Shown: positions 1-5,898 of the stretch, piece by piece | Layout: every line of letters begins with the position of its first letter | How positions within the stretch are numbered: position 1 is the stretch's first letter | NCBI GenBank assembly: GCA_002336725.1 | Contig: DDEO01000065.1 | Span: 1-5,907, forward strand | DNA from: Bacteroidetes bacterium UBA1952 | GTDB taxonomy: Bacteria; Bacteroidota; Bacteroidia; Chitinophagales; Chitinophagaceae | Reading direction: 5' to 3' | DNA: 5,907 bases | Made by a program: the position numbers and the translations under genes | The notes under the pieces: model-generated | Databases searched by the model: none | Told to the model about the DNA's origin: nothing | Seen by the model: the letters and a program-made list of their open reading frames with translations, nothing else

Positions 1-1211
1 GCGATGTGGGCAGCGGCAAAACGATTGTGGCCGTTCTGGCCATGCTGCTGGCGCTTGATAATGGCTTTCAGGCGTGCATGATGGCCCCCACCGAAATCCT
101 GGCGACGCAACACTATGAAGGCATCAAAACCCTGCTGGAACCGCTGCACATTCCCGTGGCGCTGCTGACGGGCAGCGTCAAAGGCAAGGAGCGCAAAGAC
201 CTTCTGAAAGCACTGGAAGCCGGTATGTTGCCCATTCTGATTGGAACCCATGCGCTGATTGAAGACAAGGTAAAATTCCAAAACCTCGGCCTCGCCGTGA
301 TTGACGAGCAGCACCGCTTTGGCGTGGCGCAGCGCAGTCGTCTGTGGGCCAAAAACCGGCTGGCGCCGCACATGCTCATCATGACCGCCACGCCCATTCC
401 GCGCACGCTGGCCATGAGCCTGTATGGCGACCTCGACGTGTCGGTGATTGATGAACTGCCGCCGGGCCGCAAACCCATTCAGACGCTGCACCGGACGGAT
501 ATTCACCGTGTGCGCGTGATGGAATTTATCCGCTCCGAGATTGACAAAGGTCGGCAGGCGTATGTGGTGTATCCGCTGATTGAGGAAAGCGAAAAGCTGG
601 ATTTTGAGAGCCTTACGGCGGGCTACGAACAGGTGAAAACCTTCTTCCCCGACCACAAATACCATATTGCGATGGTGCATGGCAAGCAGCCGGCAGAAGA
701 AAAGGAGCGCAATATGCAACGTTTTGTTTCCGGCGAGGCGCAGATACTGGTTTCTACAACGGTGATTGAGGTAGGCGTGAATGTCCCCAACGCAAGCGTG
801 ATGCTCATTGAAAGCGCCGAGCGGTTTGGGCTTTCGCAGTTGCATCAGTTGCGCGGGCGCGTAGGCCGGGGCGCAGACCAATCGTTTTGCGTGTTGCTGA
901 CCGGGCAGCAGATTTCCAAAGAAAGCCGCACGCGGATGAACGTGATGGTGGAATCCACCGACGGATTTTATATTGCCGAAAAAGACATGGAGCTGCGCGG
1001 CCCCGGCGATATTTATGGCACGCGGCAGAGCGGCGCATTGAAATTCAAGCTGGCCAACCTGGTGGAAGATGCCGAACTGGTGGCCCTGTGCCGCAATGTG
1101 GCGCAGATAATTGTGGAAGACGACCCCACTCTTTCGCGCCCCGAAAACCGGCCCCTGCACGCGCTTTTAGTGCAACAAAAACAGCAAACCGCCTGGTCGG
1201 AGATTAGTTAG
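1..1211 (+). CDS. recG: ATP-dependent DNA helicase RecG, C-terminal part (5' end outside window)
   Basis: RecG is a monomeric DNA translocase that remodels stalled replication forks and Holliday junctions. The frame is open from base 3, and the gene must begin left of the window: the first visible codons are the Walker A motif GDVGSGKT (1-23), which lies near the middle of a roughly 700-residue RecG. The remaining motifs follow in order: MAPTEILATQH (motif Ia, 81-113), the DEQH box of motif II (303-314), MTATPIPRT (motif III, 381-407), STTVIEVGVNVP (motif V), QLHQLRGRVGRG (motif VI, 838-873), and the RecG-type TRG region with GPGDIYGTRQSG (999-1034). The wedge/OB domain that recognises branched DNA is therefore missing only because the window starts late. 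The C-terminus ends in WSEIS before TAG and looks intact. A GTG at position 6 is an internal valine of Walker A, not a start. The gene has no tightly coupled downstream partner; hutI begins 186 bp later. Confidence 0.96.
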   Translation, partial: DVGSGKTIVAVLAMLLALDNGFQACMMAPTEILATQHYEGIKTLLEPLHIPVALLTGSVKGKERKDLLKALEAGMLPILIGTHALIEDKVKFQNLGLAVIDEQHRFGVAQRSRLWAKNRLAPHMLIMTATPIPRTLAMSLYGDLDVSVIDELPPGRKPIQTLHRTDIHRVRVMEFIRSEIDKGRQAYVVYPLIEESEKLDFESLTAGYEQVKTFFPDHKYHIAMVHGKQPAEEKERNMQRFVSGEAQILVSTTVIEVGVNVPNASVMLIESAERFGLSQLHQLRGRVGRGADQSFCVLLTGQQISKESRTRMNVMVESTDGFYIAEKDMELRGPGDIYGTRQSGALKFKLANLVEDAELVALCRNVAQIIVEDDPTLSRPENRPLHALLVQQKQQTAWSEIS

Positions 1212-1221
1212 CGACCGGAAT

Positions 1222-1257
1222 TTTCCGGAAAAATGGGACTTTATTTCCGGAAATTTT
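1222..1257 (+). terminator. Probable recG terminator made of two TTTCCGGAAA palindromes
   Basis: Two identical 10-bp palindromes, 1222-1231 and 1244-1253, are separated by a 12-nt loop and followed directly by TTTT (1254-1257). Because each copy is self-complementary, the pair can form a perfect 10-bp stem. It begins 11 bp after the recG stop codon. The stem has only four G:C pairs and the T-run is short, so strength is uncertain. A smaller alternative hairpin, CCGGA/TCCGG at 1215-1228, overlaps the first copy. Confidence 0.5.
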
Positions 1258-1293
1258 AGCGTGCCGGGTGGATCTTCTATTTTGCTACGTCAG

Positions 1294-1324
1294 TTACACT
1301 ATGAAATCTTTTGTCTTGTATAAT
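1294..1324 (+). promoter_or_regulatory. Possible promoter region upstream of hutI
   Basis: The spacer between recG and hutI turns strongly AT-rich at about 1300-1350 and contains an exact TATAAT at 1319-1324, 74 bp before the hutI start. The nearest -35-like element is TTACAC at 1294-1299, with a long 19-bp spacing. Bacteroidota normally use a different consensus (TAnnTTTG), and only an imperfect match (TATTTTG, 1279-1285) is seen nearby. The call rests on composition and position only. Confidence 0.25.
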
Positions 1325-1397
1325 ATATTTTATAAGAAAACCTCCGTTTAAAACTTCTCCCATTTCCCGACCTCGGGCTTGCCCTTAATTTCGCCCT

Positions 1398-2639
1398 GTG
1401 CAACTGCTTCTCACCAACATCCACCTGCTCGCCGGCATCCTGCCTGCCGAAACCGCCCGCCTTTGCGGAAAAGAAATGGATAGTCTTTCTACTCTATCCA
1501 ACGCCTGGATGCTTTTTCGGGATGGTATCATCGTTGATTTTGGAACAATGGAAAATATTCCGGAAATCCAGGCCGACGAAACGCTCGACTGCGCCGGAAA
1601 AATTGTCCTCCCCGCATGGGTAGATTCCCATACGCATCTCGTTTTCCCCGACACCCGCGAAGGCGAATTTGAAGGCCGCATCCGGGGCCTGAGCTACGAA
1701 GAAATTGCCCGACGCGGCGGCGGCATTCTGGCAACGGCGGCCAAAACAAAAGACGCTTCCGAAGATTTTCTGTTTGAAAAAGCCTGGCAACGGCTGGAAC
1801 AAGTCATTGCGCAAGGCACCGGCGCTATTGAAATCAAAACCGGCTACGGCCTCACGCCCGAAACCGAACTCAAAATGCTGCGGGTCATCCGCCGCATTCG
1901 CGAAAAAGCGCCCATTCCGGTACGCAGCACCTTCCTGGCCGCTCACGCCTACCCACCGCAGTTCCGGGAAAACCACGAAGGTTATATCCGGCAAATCATC
2001 GACGAGATGCTGCCCCGCGTGGCCGGTGAAGGGCTTGCCGACTATATGGATGTGTTTTGCGAAAAAGGCTTTTTCTCTATAGAAGACACCGACCGCCTGC
2101 TGGAAGCGGGCTGGAAACACGGCCTGAAACCGAAAATCCACGCCAATCAACTCCACCATTCCGGCGGCGTAGAGGCGGGCGTGCGCAACAAGGCCATTAG
2201 TGTAGATCACCTGGAATGCGTGGGCGAAGCCGAAATTGCCGCGCTGCAAAACGGCGCAACCATGCCCGTTCTATTACCGGCAGCGGCGTTTTTTCTGGGT
2301 ATGCACTATCAACCGGCGCGGGCCATCATTGATGCCGGACTACCGGTGTGCCTCGCTTCCGATTACAACCCCGGCTCCTGCCCTTCCGGAAATATGAATT
2401 TCCTGCTCACGCTCGCCTGCACACAGTTGAAAATGACCCCTAATGAGGCCATCAATTCCGTAACAATCAACGGCGCGGCGGCACTGGAGTGGGAAACGGA
2501 ACTGGGCAGTATTGCCAAAGACAAAAAAGCCAATCTGATTATCACCCGCCCGATGCGCAATGTGGCCCTGATTCCTTACGACTTCGGCAACAATCCGGTG
2601 GAGACGATGATTCTGGAGGGGAAAGCCTGGAAGCGGTAG
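1398..2639 (+). CDS. hutI: Imidazolonepropionase (imidazolone-5-propionate hydrolase)
   Basis: HutI opens the imidazolone ring of 4-imidazolone-5-propionate to give N-formimino-L-glutamate, the third step of cytosolic histidine degradation. At 413 residues the protein has the usual family length. It shows the amidohydrolase (TIM barrel) pattern in order: a small N-terminal beta segment (1-70), the metal ligands H78 and H80 in DSHTHLVF, GAIEIKTGYGL (142-152), H183 in AAHAYPP, H248 in KIHANQLHHSGG, H271 in SVDHLE, and the catalytic metal-binding D322 in ASDYNPGSCPSGNMN. A Glu known three residues after the KIH histidine in the Bacillus enzyme is Gln (Q251) here. The GTG at 1398 is the start because an in-frame TAA lies at 1386-1388 and the next ATG (M27) would remove the conserved first strand. 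No Shine-Dalgarno is visible. No other hut gene is in the window, so hutI may stand alone here. It converges on the minus-strand gene at 2724. Confidence 0.95.
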   Translation: MQLLLTNIHLLAGILPAETARLCGKEMDSLSTLSNAWMLFRDGIIVDFGTMENIPEIQADETLDCAGKIVLPAWVDSHTHLVFPDTREGEFEGRIRGLSYEEIARRGGGILATAAKTKDASEDFLFEKAWQRLEQVIAQGTGAIEIKTGYGLTPETELKMLRVIRRIREKAPIPVRSTFLAAHAYPPQFRENHEGYIRQIIDEMLPRVAGEGLADYMDVFCEKGFFSIEDTDRLLEAGWKHGLKPKIHANQLHHSGGVEAGVRNKAISVDHLECVGEAEIAALQNGATMPVLLPAAAFFLGMHYQPARAIIDAGLPVCLASDYNPGSCPSGNMNFLLTLACTQLKMTPNEAINSVTINGAAALEWETELGSIAKDKKANLIITRPMRNVALIPYDFGNNPVETMILEGKAWKR

Positions 2640-2669
2640 CGCGAATTATTTCCGGAAAATACCCACATA

Positions 2670-2704
2670 AAAAGCCCGCGCATTCGTTGCACGGGCTTTT
2701 CTTT
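2670..2704. terminator. Bidirectional rho-independent terminator between hutI and the disordered-protein gene
   Basis: A 9-bp perfect stem, AAAAGCCCG at 2670-2678 with CGGGCTTTT at 2692-2700, is extended inside by GCA/TGC (2680-2682 with 2688-2690) after one mismatch, leaving a 5-nt loop. On the plus strand it ends in TTTTCTTT, 30 bp after the hutI stop; on the minus strand it ends in TTTTT, 24 bp after the stop of the convergent gene. It can serve both transcripts. Confidence 0.85.
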
Positions 2705-2723
2705 GGAGGACACAGGCGGCGGC

Positions 2724-3560
2724 TTAGTAGCCGTAATCTTCATCATTGCGATAGGAGTTGCGGCCCATGCCGTAGTCGCTGTCGCTGTTGTAGCTCTGGC
2801 CATAGTCGTTGTTGTAGGCGGCGTTCATGCCACGGTCGTTGCCATAGTTGCGGGAACCGCTTTGGCCGCGATTGCTGCTTTCGTAGCTGCTTTGGCTGCC
2901 GTATTGGTCTTGGCCATATCCGCTGTTCTGGCGACTGCCATAAGAGCCGGAGCCATAGCTATCATAGTCCTGGCTGTCGTTGTAACGGCTGCCGTAGCCG
3001 CTGCCATAGTTATTGGAAGCGTTGCGGCCATAGTCGTTGCGGTCGTTGGAGCTGCTGCCCATACCGGAATTGCGGCCATAGTCGCTGCTGTAATCATCGC
3101 GCTGGCTGTAGCCTGCGTTGGCATGGTTGCGACCGGAGCCGTAGCTCTCATAATCACGATTGCTGTTGTAGCTGTCGTGCTGACCGTAGCTGCCGCGGTT
3201 GCCGCTCCTGTTCTGGCGGTTGCCGTAGGAATCCTGGCTGCGGCTGTGGCTCGGATTATCGGAGCGATAATTGTGGCCGCCATAGTCGCTGCGGTGGCTG
3301 CTGTCCTGGCGGTCATAAGAAGAGCCATGGTTTCCGCGGTTACCACTGGTGTATTGGTTGCCGTAGAATTCATGGCCCTGTTGATTGCCGCCGCGATGCT
3401 GATTGTGGCTGCGATTATCAGAAGAATACCGGTCCGAAGAATCGGAATAGCGGTTGGTATTGCCGCTGGTGTACTGATTGCCATAGAATTCATGGCCTTC
3501 CTGTGCGCCTCGGTGATGATTGCTGTTGCCGTGGTTGCCACGATTTCGATTGTGGTTCAT
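2724..3560 (-). CDS. Low-complexity, intrinsically disordered S/G/N/Y/R-rich protein with duplicated GHEFYGNQYTSGN motif
   Basis: The family is not recognised. The 278 residues are S 52, G 43, N 41, Y 35, R 28, D 25, Q 18, H 14, E 6, A 6, M 4, T 3, F 2 and P 1, with no C, I, K, L, V or W, so no folded hydrophobic core, signal peptide or membrane segment is expected. Residues 22-34 and 62-74 are identical copies of GHEFYGNQYTSGN, each preceded by an H-R-G triplet and set 40 residues apart. From about residue 80 onward the chain is irregular SYG, DYG, GYG, NDR and SSY steps with tyrosines evenly spread and R and D balanced (net charge near -3). This composition resembles eukaryotic FUS/hnRNP-type low-complexity domains; condensate or RNA-associated behaviour is inference only. 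The minus frame is chosen because the two motif copies differ at six bases, all silent in this frame, and because the gene ends at a matching terminator. The start is the ATG at 3560; a later start would be needed only if the repeat leader is misread. Confidence 0.8.
   Translation of the reverse strand: MNHNRNRGNHGNSNHHRGAQEGHEFYGNQYTSGNTNRYSDSSDRYSSDNRSHNQHRGGNQQGHEFYGNQYTSGNRGNHGSSYDRQDSSHRSDYGGHNYRSDNPSHSRSQDSYGNRQNRSGNRGSYGQHDSYNSNRDYESYGSGRNHANAGYSQRDDYSSDYGRNSGMGSSSNDRNDYGRNASNNYGSGYGSRYNDSQDYDSYGSGSYGSRQNSGYGQDQYGSQSSYESSNRGQSGSRNYGNDRGMNAAYNNDYGQSYNSDSDYGMGRNSYRNDEDYGY
3339..3377 (-). repeat. Copy 2 of the GHEFYGNQYTSGN-coding repeat
   Basis: These 39 bases encode residues 62-74 of the minus-strand low-complexity protein. 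The peptide is identical to residues 22-34, while six third-codon positions differ from copy 1. The flanking HRG-x3/4-GHEF context is also shared, which suggests an old internal duplication with a period of 40 codons. Confidence 0.85.
3459..3497 (-). repeat. Copy 1 of the GHEFYGNQYTSGN-coding repeat
   Basis: These 39 bases encode residues 22-34 of the minus-strand low-complexity protein and lie exactly 120 bp from copy 2. These two segments hold the only phenylalanines in the protein, so they are the most ordered-looking part of it. Confidence 0.85.
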
Positions 3561-3564
3561 AATG

Positions 3565-3608
3565 ATAGGGGTTTATAGGGGTTTAAGAAAAAAGGGTTTT
3601 CAAGGGTT
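3565..3608 (-). repeat. AACCC repeats in the leader of the low-complexity protein gene
   Basis: Read on the plus strand, the 10-mer ATAGGGGTTT is repeated in tandem at 3565-3574 and 3575-3584, immediately upstream of the ATG at 3560. GGGTT occurs four times, at 3569, 3579, 3594 and 3604, with spacings of 10, 15 and 10 bp. On the minus (coding) strand this reads as AACCC steps just before the start codon. It may be a binding or translational control element, or simple low-complexity leader sequence; nothing further can be decided here. Confidence 0.4.
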
Positions 3609-3613
3609 GGGAT

Positions 3614-3638
3614 GCCGGTATTCCACAAAAATTCCGGC
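3614..3638. promoter_or_regulatory. Imperfect inverted repeat in the divergent intergenic region
   Basis: GCCGGTATT (3614-3622) and AATTCCGGC (3630-3638) are complementary at eight of nine positions around a 7-bp centre. The repeat lies in the 165-bp region between the divergent start codons at 3560 (-) and 3726 (+), where an operator or leader hairpin could sit. No convincing promoter for either gene was found in this region; TATTTTTA at 3684-3691 is one base from the Bacteroidota -7 consensus TAnnTTTG on the plus strand. Confidence 0.25.
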
Positions 3639-3725
3639 CCTTATCAGGGTAAAAACACCATACCACCCAAAGCCATTCCCCAATATTTTTAACGCTTTAT
3701 AGAAACGTCTCCGGCTGCCCACTCC

Positions 3726-5354
3726 ATGCCTATCCCCTTCCAATCCTACCTTTCCGCCATGCGGATGACCTTCTTACTGCTCTGGAGCCTTTTTCTTTCC
3801 TGTGCCGCTCCCGCCCAGGATTCCCTGCGCGGCACCAACGGCCCTTTCCGGAAAGGCTGGGATGTTTTGCATTATGATTTGAACCTGCGGCTCGACCTGA
3901 ATCAGAAATCAATTTCCGGAACCAATACTATTCTTTTCCGCACGCTGCAAGGGCCGATAACGGAGATGCAGATAGACCTGCAAAATCCGCTGACGGCGCA
4001 GGGCTTTATGCTGCTGGATATTTCCGGAAATCCACTCCCCACGCCTGCCTTCCGGCGCAGCGGAAACCAATATTTCGTGAGCCTCGCGCAGCCGCTGCCC
4101 GCCGGCCAAACCTACCAACTGGTTTGCACCTATTCGGGCATTCCACACGAAGCCAAAAACCCGCCCTGGGACGGCGGTTTTGTGTGGCGAAAAGACAAAA
4201 ACGATAAACCCTGGGTAGCCGTAGCCGTGCAGGGCGACGGAGCAAGCACCTGGTTTCCGTGCAAGGATTTTCAGGCCGACGAACCCGACAGCGGCGCGAC
4301 GATTCGCATTCGCAACAGCGAAAATCTGCCCGTCGTCAGCAATGGAAAACTGGTTTCCGGAACGCTTACGGATAACCCCGTCTGGCAGGTAAAATCTGCT
4401 ATCAATCCCTACAATATCACGTTTTACATCGGCGATTATAGGGGCTGGAAAGACACTTTCAACGGTGTTTCCGGAAAGCTGCCGCTCTCGTTTTATGCCC
4501 TGCGCGAAGACGAAGCAAAGGCCCGCAAACAGTTTGCTGTCGTCCCGCAAATGCTGCGCTGCTACGAGGAAAAAGTGGGTCCCTACCCTTTCTATCCCGA
4601 CGGCTACAAGCTGGTGGAAGCGCCCTACCTGGGCATGGAACACCAAAGCGCGGTGGCCTACGGCAATCGTTTTAAAATGGGCTATCTGGGAGCCGACCGC
4701 AGCGGCACGGGCATCGGCAAAACCTTTGACTATATCATCATCCACGAGAGCGGCCACGAGTGGTTTGGCAACAGCATCACCGCCGCCGATGTGGCCGACA
4801 ACTGGATTCACGAGGGCTTTACGACCTGGCTGGAAAGCGTTTTTGTGGAGTGTATTTCCGGAAAAAAAGACGCGCTGGAATACCTCCACGGCGAGCGCAA
4901 AAACATCGCCAACGACCGGCCCATCATTGGCCAATACGGTGTGCTGGATGAAGGCAGCGGCGACCGCTACGACAAGGGCGCAACCCTCGTTGGGATGCTG
5001 CGGGCGATGCACCCGGATGACCGTATTTTCTGGCAAAATTTCCGGAAATTCTATGCCCGTTTTGCCCACAGCACGGTTACTTCGGCACAGGTGGAAACCT
5101 GGTGGAGCGAAGCCCTGAACCGCAACCTGCAACCGTTTTTTGACCAATATCTGCGCACGACCGACATCCCGAAGCTGGAATCCCGGAAAGTGGGCGGGGA
5201 AAAGGAAGTGCGGCTGGCAAATGTGGTAAAGGGGTTTTCGCTGCCGCTATTCTATGACGAAACCGGAAATCCTGTTGAAATCTCCGGCGAATGGATGCGC
5301 GTTGGAAAGGGCAAGAGGTCGCTGCGGCAAAGGCCGGAGTTTTTGGTTCAATAA
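3726..5354 (+). CDS. Secreted M1-family zinc metallopeptidase (aminopeptidase)
   Basis: The product is a 542-residue gluzincin that probably releases N-terminal residues from peptides outside the cytoplasm. Visible elements are the N-terminal beta-sheet domain (about 40-210, including WFPCKDFQADEPD), the substrate N-terminus-binding motif GMEHQ (303-307), the zinc site HESGH (340-344) followed 18 residues later by the third ligand E363 (the HEXXH-X18-E pattern, within HEWFGNSIT and NWIHEGFTTWLE), and the catalytic tyrosine Y415 in YDKGATL. The length fits short bacterial M1 enzymes lacking the large C-terminal helical domain. Residues 14-29 are hydrophobic and end in APA before QDS, a signal peptidase I type site; the SC at 24-25 is a poor lipobox because F lies at -3. 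The ATG codons at 3759 and 3765 would give a more typical signal peptide than the one at 3726, so the true start is uncertain. The gene holds seven of the window's TTCCGGAA copies. It is divergent from the low-complexity gene and stands alone. Confidence 0.93.
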   Translation: MPIPFQSYLSAMRMTFLLLWSLFLSCAAPAQDSLRGTNGPFRKGWDVLHYDLNLRLDLNQKSISGTNTILFRTLQGPITEMQIDLQNPLTAQGFMLLDISGNPLPTPAFRRSGNQYFVSLAQPLPAGQTYQLVCTYSGIPHEAKNPPWDGGFVWRKDKNDKPWVAVAVQGDGASTWFPCKDFQADEPDSGATIRIRNSENLPVVSNGKLVSGTLTDNPVWQVKSAINPYNITFYIGDYRGWKDTFNGVSGKLPLSFYALREDEAKARKQFAVVPQMLRCYEEKVGPYPFYPDGYKLVEAPYLGMEHQSAVAYGNRFKMGYLGADRSGTGIGKTFDYIIIHESGHEWFGNSITAADVADNWIHEGFTTWLESVFVECISGKKDALEYLHGERKNIANDRPIIGQYGVLDEGSGDRYDKGATLVGMLRAMHPDDRIFWQNFRKFYARFAHSTVTSAQVETWWSEALNRNLQPFFDQYLRTTDIPKLESRKVGGEKEVRLANVVKGFSLPLFYDETGNPVEISGEWMRVGKGKRSLRQRPEFLVQ

Positions 5355-5390
5355 AGAAAGCGGACTACAGGAGATGCAGTCCACTTTCTT
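5354..5390. terminator. Probable bidirectional terminator after the M1 peptidase gene
   Basis: AAGAAAG (5354-5360) pairs with CTTTCTT (5384-5390), and after one mismatch GGACT (5362-5366) pairs with AGTCC (5378-5382), with an 11-nt loop. The stem begins in the peptidase stop codon. On the minus strand the same hairpin lies 29 bp beyond the stop of the convergent gene and runs into CTTTCTTTATT. The arms are A/T-rich, so it may be a modest terminator in either direction. Confidence 0.6.
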
Positions 5391-5418
5391 ACCGTTATTT
5401 TCATTTTGGCAAATGATT

Positions 5419-5769
5419 TCACATCACACCCCGTACAATTTTCTCAATTTGCACCATCTGATACGTTTGCATCTTTCCGTCCGGCAGTTCCACCTTGAGG
5501 GTACCATCGGCAAATTGCTCTATCATTTTTGCCTTAAAACTAGTTCCGTCTTTTAGATAAAAGGTATCCAAGCCGTCAGCTTTGGTAATAGGGCTATCGC
5601 TTTTCCCCTTACAGTTGTCATAAGGCAAGTTATATTTAAAATTCTTGTAGTTAATCTTACTTACTCCTGATTCAGCCACATTAGGCTTCCACAATGCACC
5701 TGTAGCAAGGTCAAGGCCAAGGCCCCAAGGCAGCGGAATGCCTTGCACAATTCCTGTCCAAGTAAGCAA
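5419..5769 (-). CDS. Hypothetical membrane-associated or lipoprotein-like protein, probably a 5'-truncated fragment
   Basis: No specific family name can be given. From the first possible start codon (TTG at 5769) the product is 116 residues. Its N-terminal part has a hydrophobic stretch leading into GIPLPWGLGLDLATGALWKP, a pattern that, from memory, occurs near the membrane segment of small bacterial lipoproteins with PEGA-like domains. The C-terminal part, FYLKDGTSFKAKMIEQ followed by LKVELPDGKMQTYQMVQIEKI, resembles a small beta-rich module common in Bacteroidota secreted proteins (LKDG-x-I-x-G-x-I ... DG-x(4)-Y ... I-x-KI). The frame stays open and protein-like upstream of this TTG to 5898, so TTG 5769 is unlikely to be the original start. 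The gene is convergent with the M1 peptidase and looks more AT-rich than its neighbours. Function and expression are unknown. Confidence 0.6.
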   Translation of the reverse strand: MLTWTGIVQGIPLPWGLGLDLATGALWKPNVAESGVSKINYKNFKYNLPYDNCKGKSDSPITKADGLDTFYLKDGTSFKAKMIEQFADGTLKVELPDGKMQTYQMVQIEKIVRGVM

Positions 5770-5898
5770 TGTGCCGGCTAAGGCCCATCCCCGGAAAGTT
5801 CGGCTGACGTAGTGATACGCTTGTTCCGGACAGCCCTCTTCCCGAACCGTAAAAACGACTTTGTCGGCTTCGTTTCGCTTAATAACCCAAGTTGCGAG
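5770..5898 (-). pseudogene. In-frame upstream extension of the 5419-5769 gene, blocked by a stop and lacking a start codon
   Basis: Read on the minus strand in the same frame, 43 sense codons precede TTG 5769. They spell VIKRNEADKVVFTVREEG, then CPEQAYHYV and SRTFRGWALAGT, which joins smoothly to the hydrophobic segment of the downstream frame. No ATG, GTG or TTG occurs among them, and a TAA lies at 5899-5901. The simplest reading is a larger gene whose N-terminus was lost or separated by a nonsense mutation or frameshift close to the right edge. A sequencing or assembly error there would look the same. Confidence 0.45.

Larger units (their letters stand above)
1222..5048. repeat. Dispersed over-represented palindrome TTTCCGGAAA (core TTCCGGAA)
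   Basis: The full 10-mer starts at 1222, 1244, 2649, 3845, 4021, 4468, 4855 and 5039. The 8-bp core alone, without the full 10-mer, starts at 1558, 2384, 3914 and 4355. Three copies are intergenic, two are in hutI and seven in the M1 gene. Within genes they fall in different reading frames, encoding for example ISGN, PFRK, NFRK, IPEI and PSGN. The copy at 5039 extends to the 14-bp palindrome AATTTCCGGAAATT. None is found in the 1.2 kb of recG, in the low-complexity gene, or right of 5048. Confidence 0.9.

Noticed and set aside
1494..2249. A 251-codon minus-strand open frame opposite hutI
   Set aside because: hutI is complete and unambiguous on the plus strand, and the antisense product has no family resemblance.
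3339..3497. Two near-identical 39-bp segments at a 120-bp spacing as a possible CRISPR array
   Set aside because: There are only two copies, they differ at third-codon positions, and the 81-bp intervening sequence is coding; this is an internal protein repeat.
2489..3562. A 357-codon plus-strand frame rich in Cys, Arg, Ser and His, resembling a metal-binding protein
   Set aside because: It overlaps the end of hutI in another frame, crosses the terminator, and arises only because the minus-strand gene has few complementary stop codons.
2703..3578. A 291-codon plus-strand open frame rich in V, A and I that looks like a multi-pass membrane protein
   Set aside because: It is the complement of the pyrimidine-ending Gly, Asn, Ser, Tyr and Asp codons of the minus-strand gene, which turn into Ala, Val and Ile. 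Differences between the two internal repeats are silent on the minus strand but alter residues here, it would start with TTG just after hutI, and it overlaps the terminator.
3565..3608. Telomere-like CCCTAAA/CCCCTAT steps before the low-complexity gene
   Set aside because: There are too few and irregular units, inside a bacterial divergent spacer; a telomeric or linear-end meaning is not supported.
4743..4757. M1 zinc site reads HESGHEWFGN instead of the textbook HELAHQWFGN
   Set aside because: The HEXXH-X18-E ligands, the GMEHQ motif and the catalytic tyrosine are all present; this variant seems usual for bacterial secreted M1 enzymes, so it is not evidence of altered activity.
3909..5147. 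A long minus-strand open frame (412 codons) opposite the M1 peptidase
   Set aside because: The plus strand carries every M1 motif in order; the antisense frame has no recognisable domain and is a by-product of GC-rich third positions.
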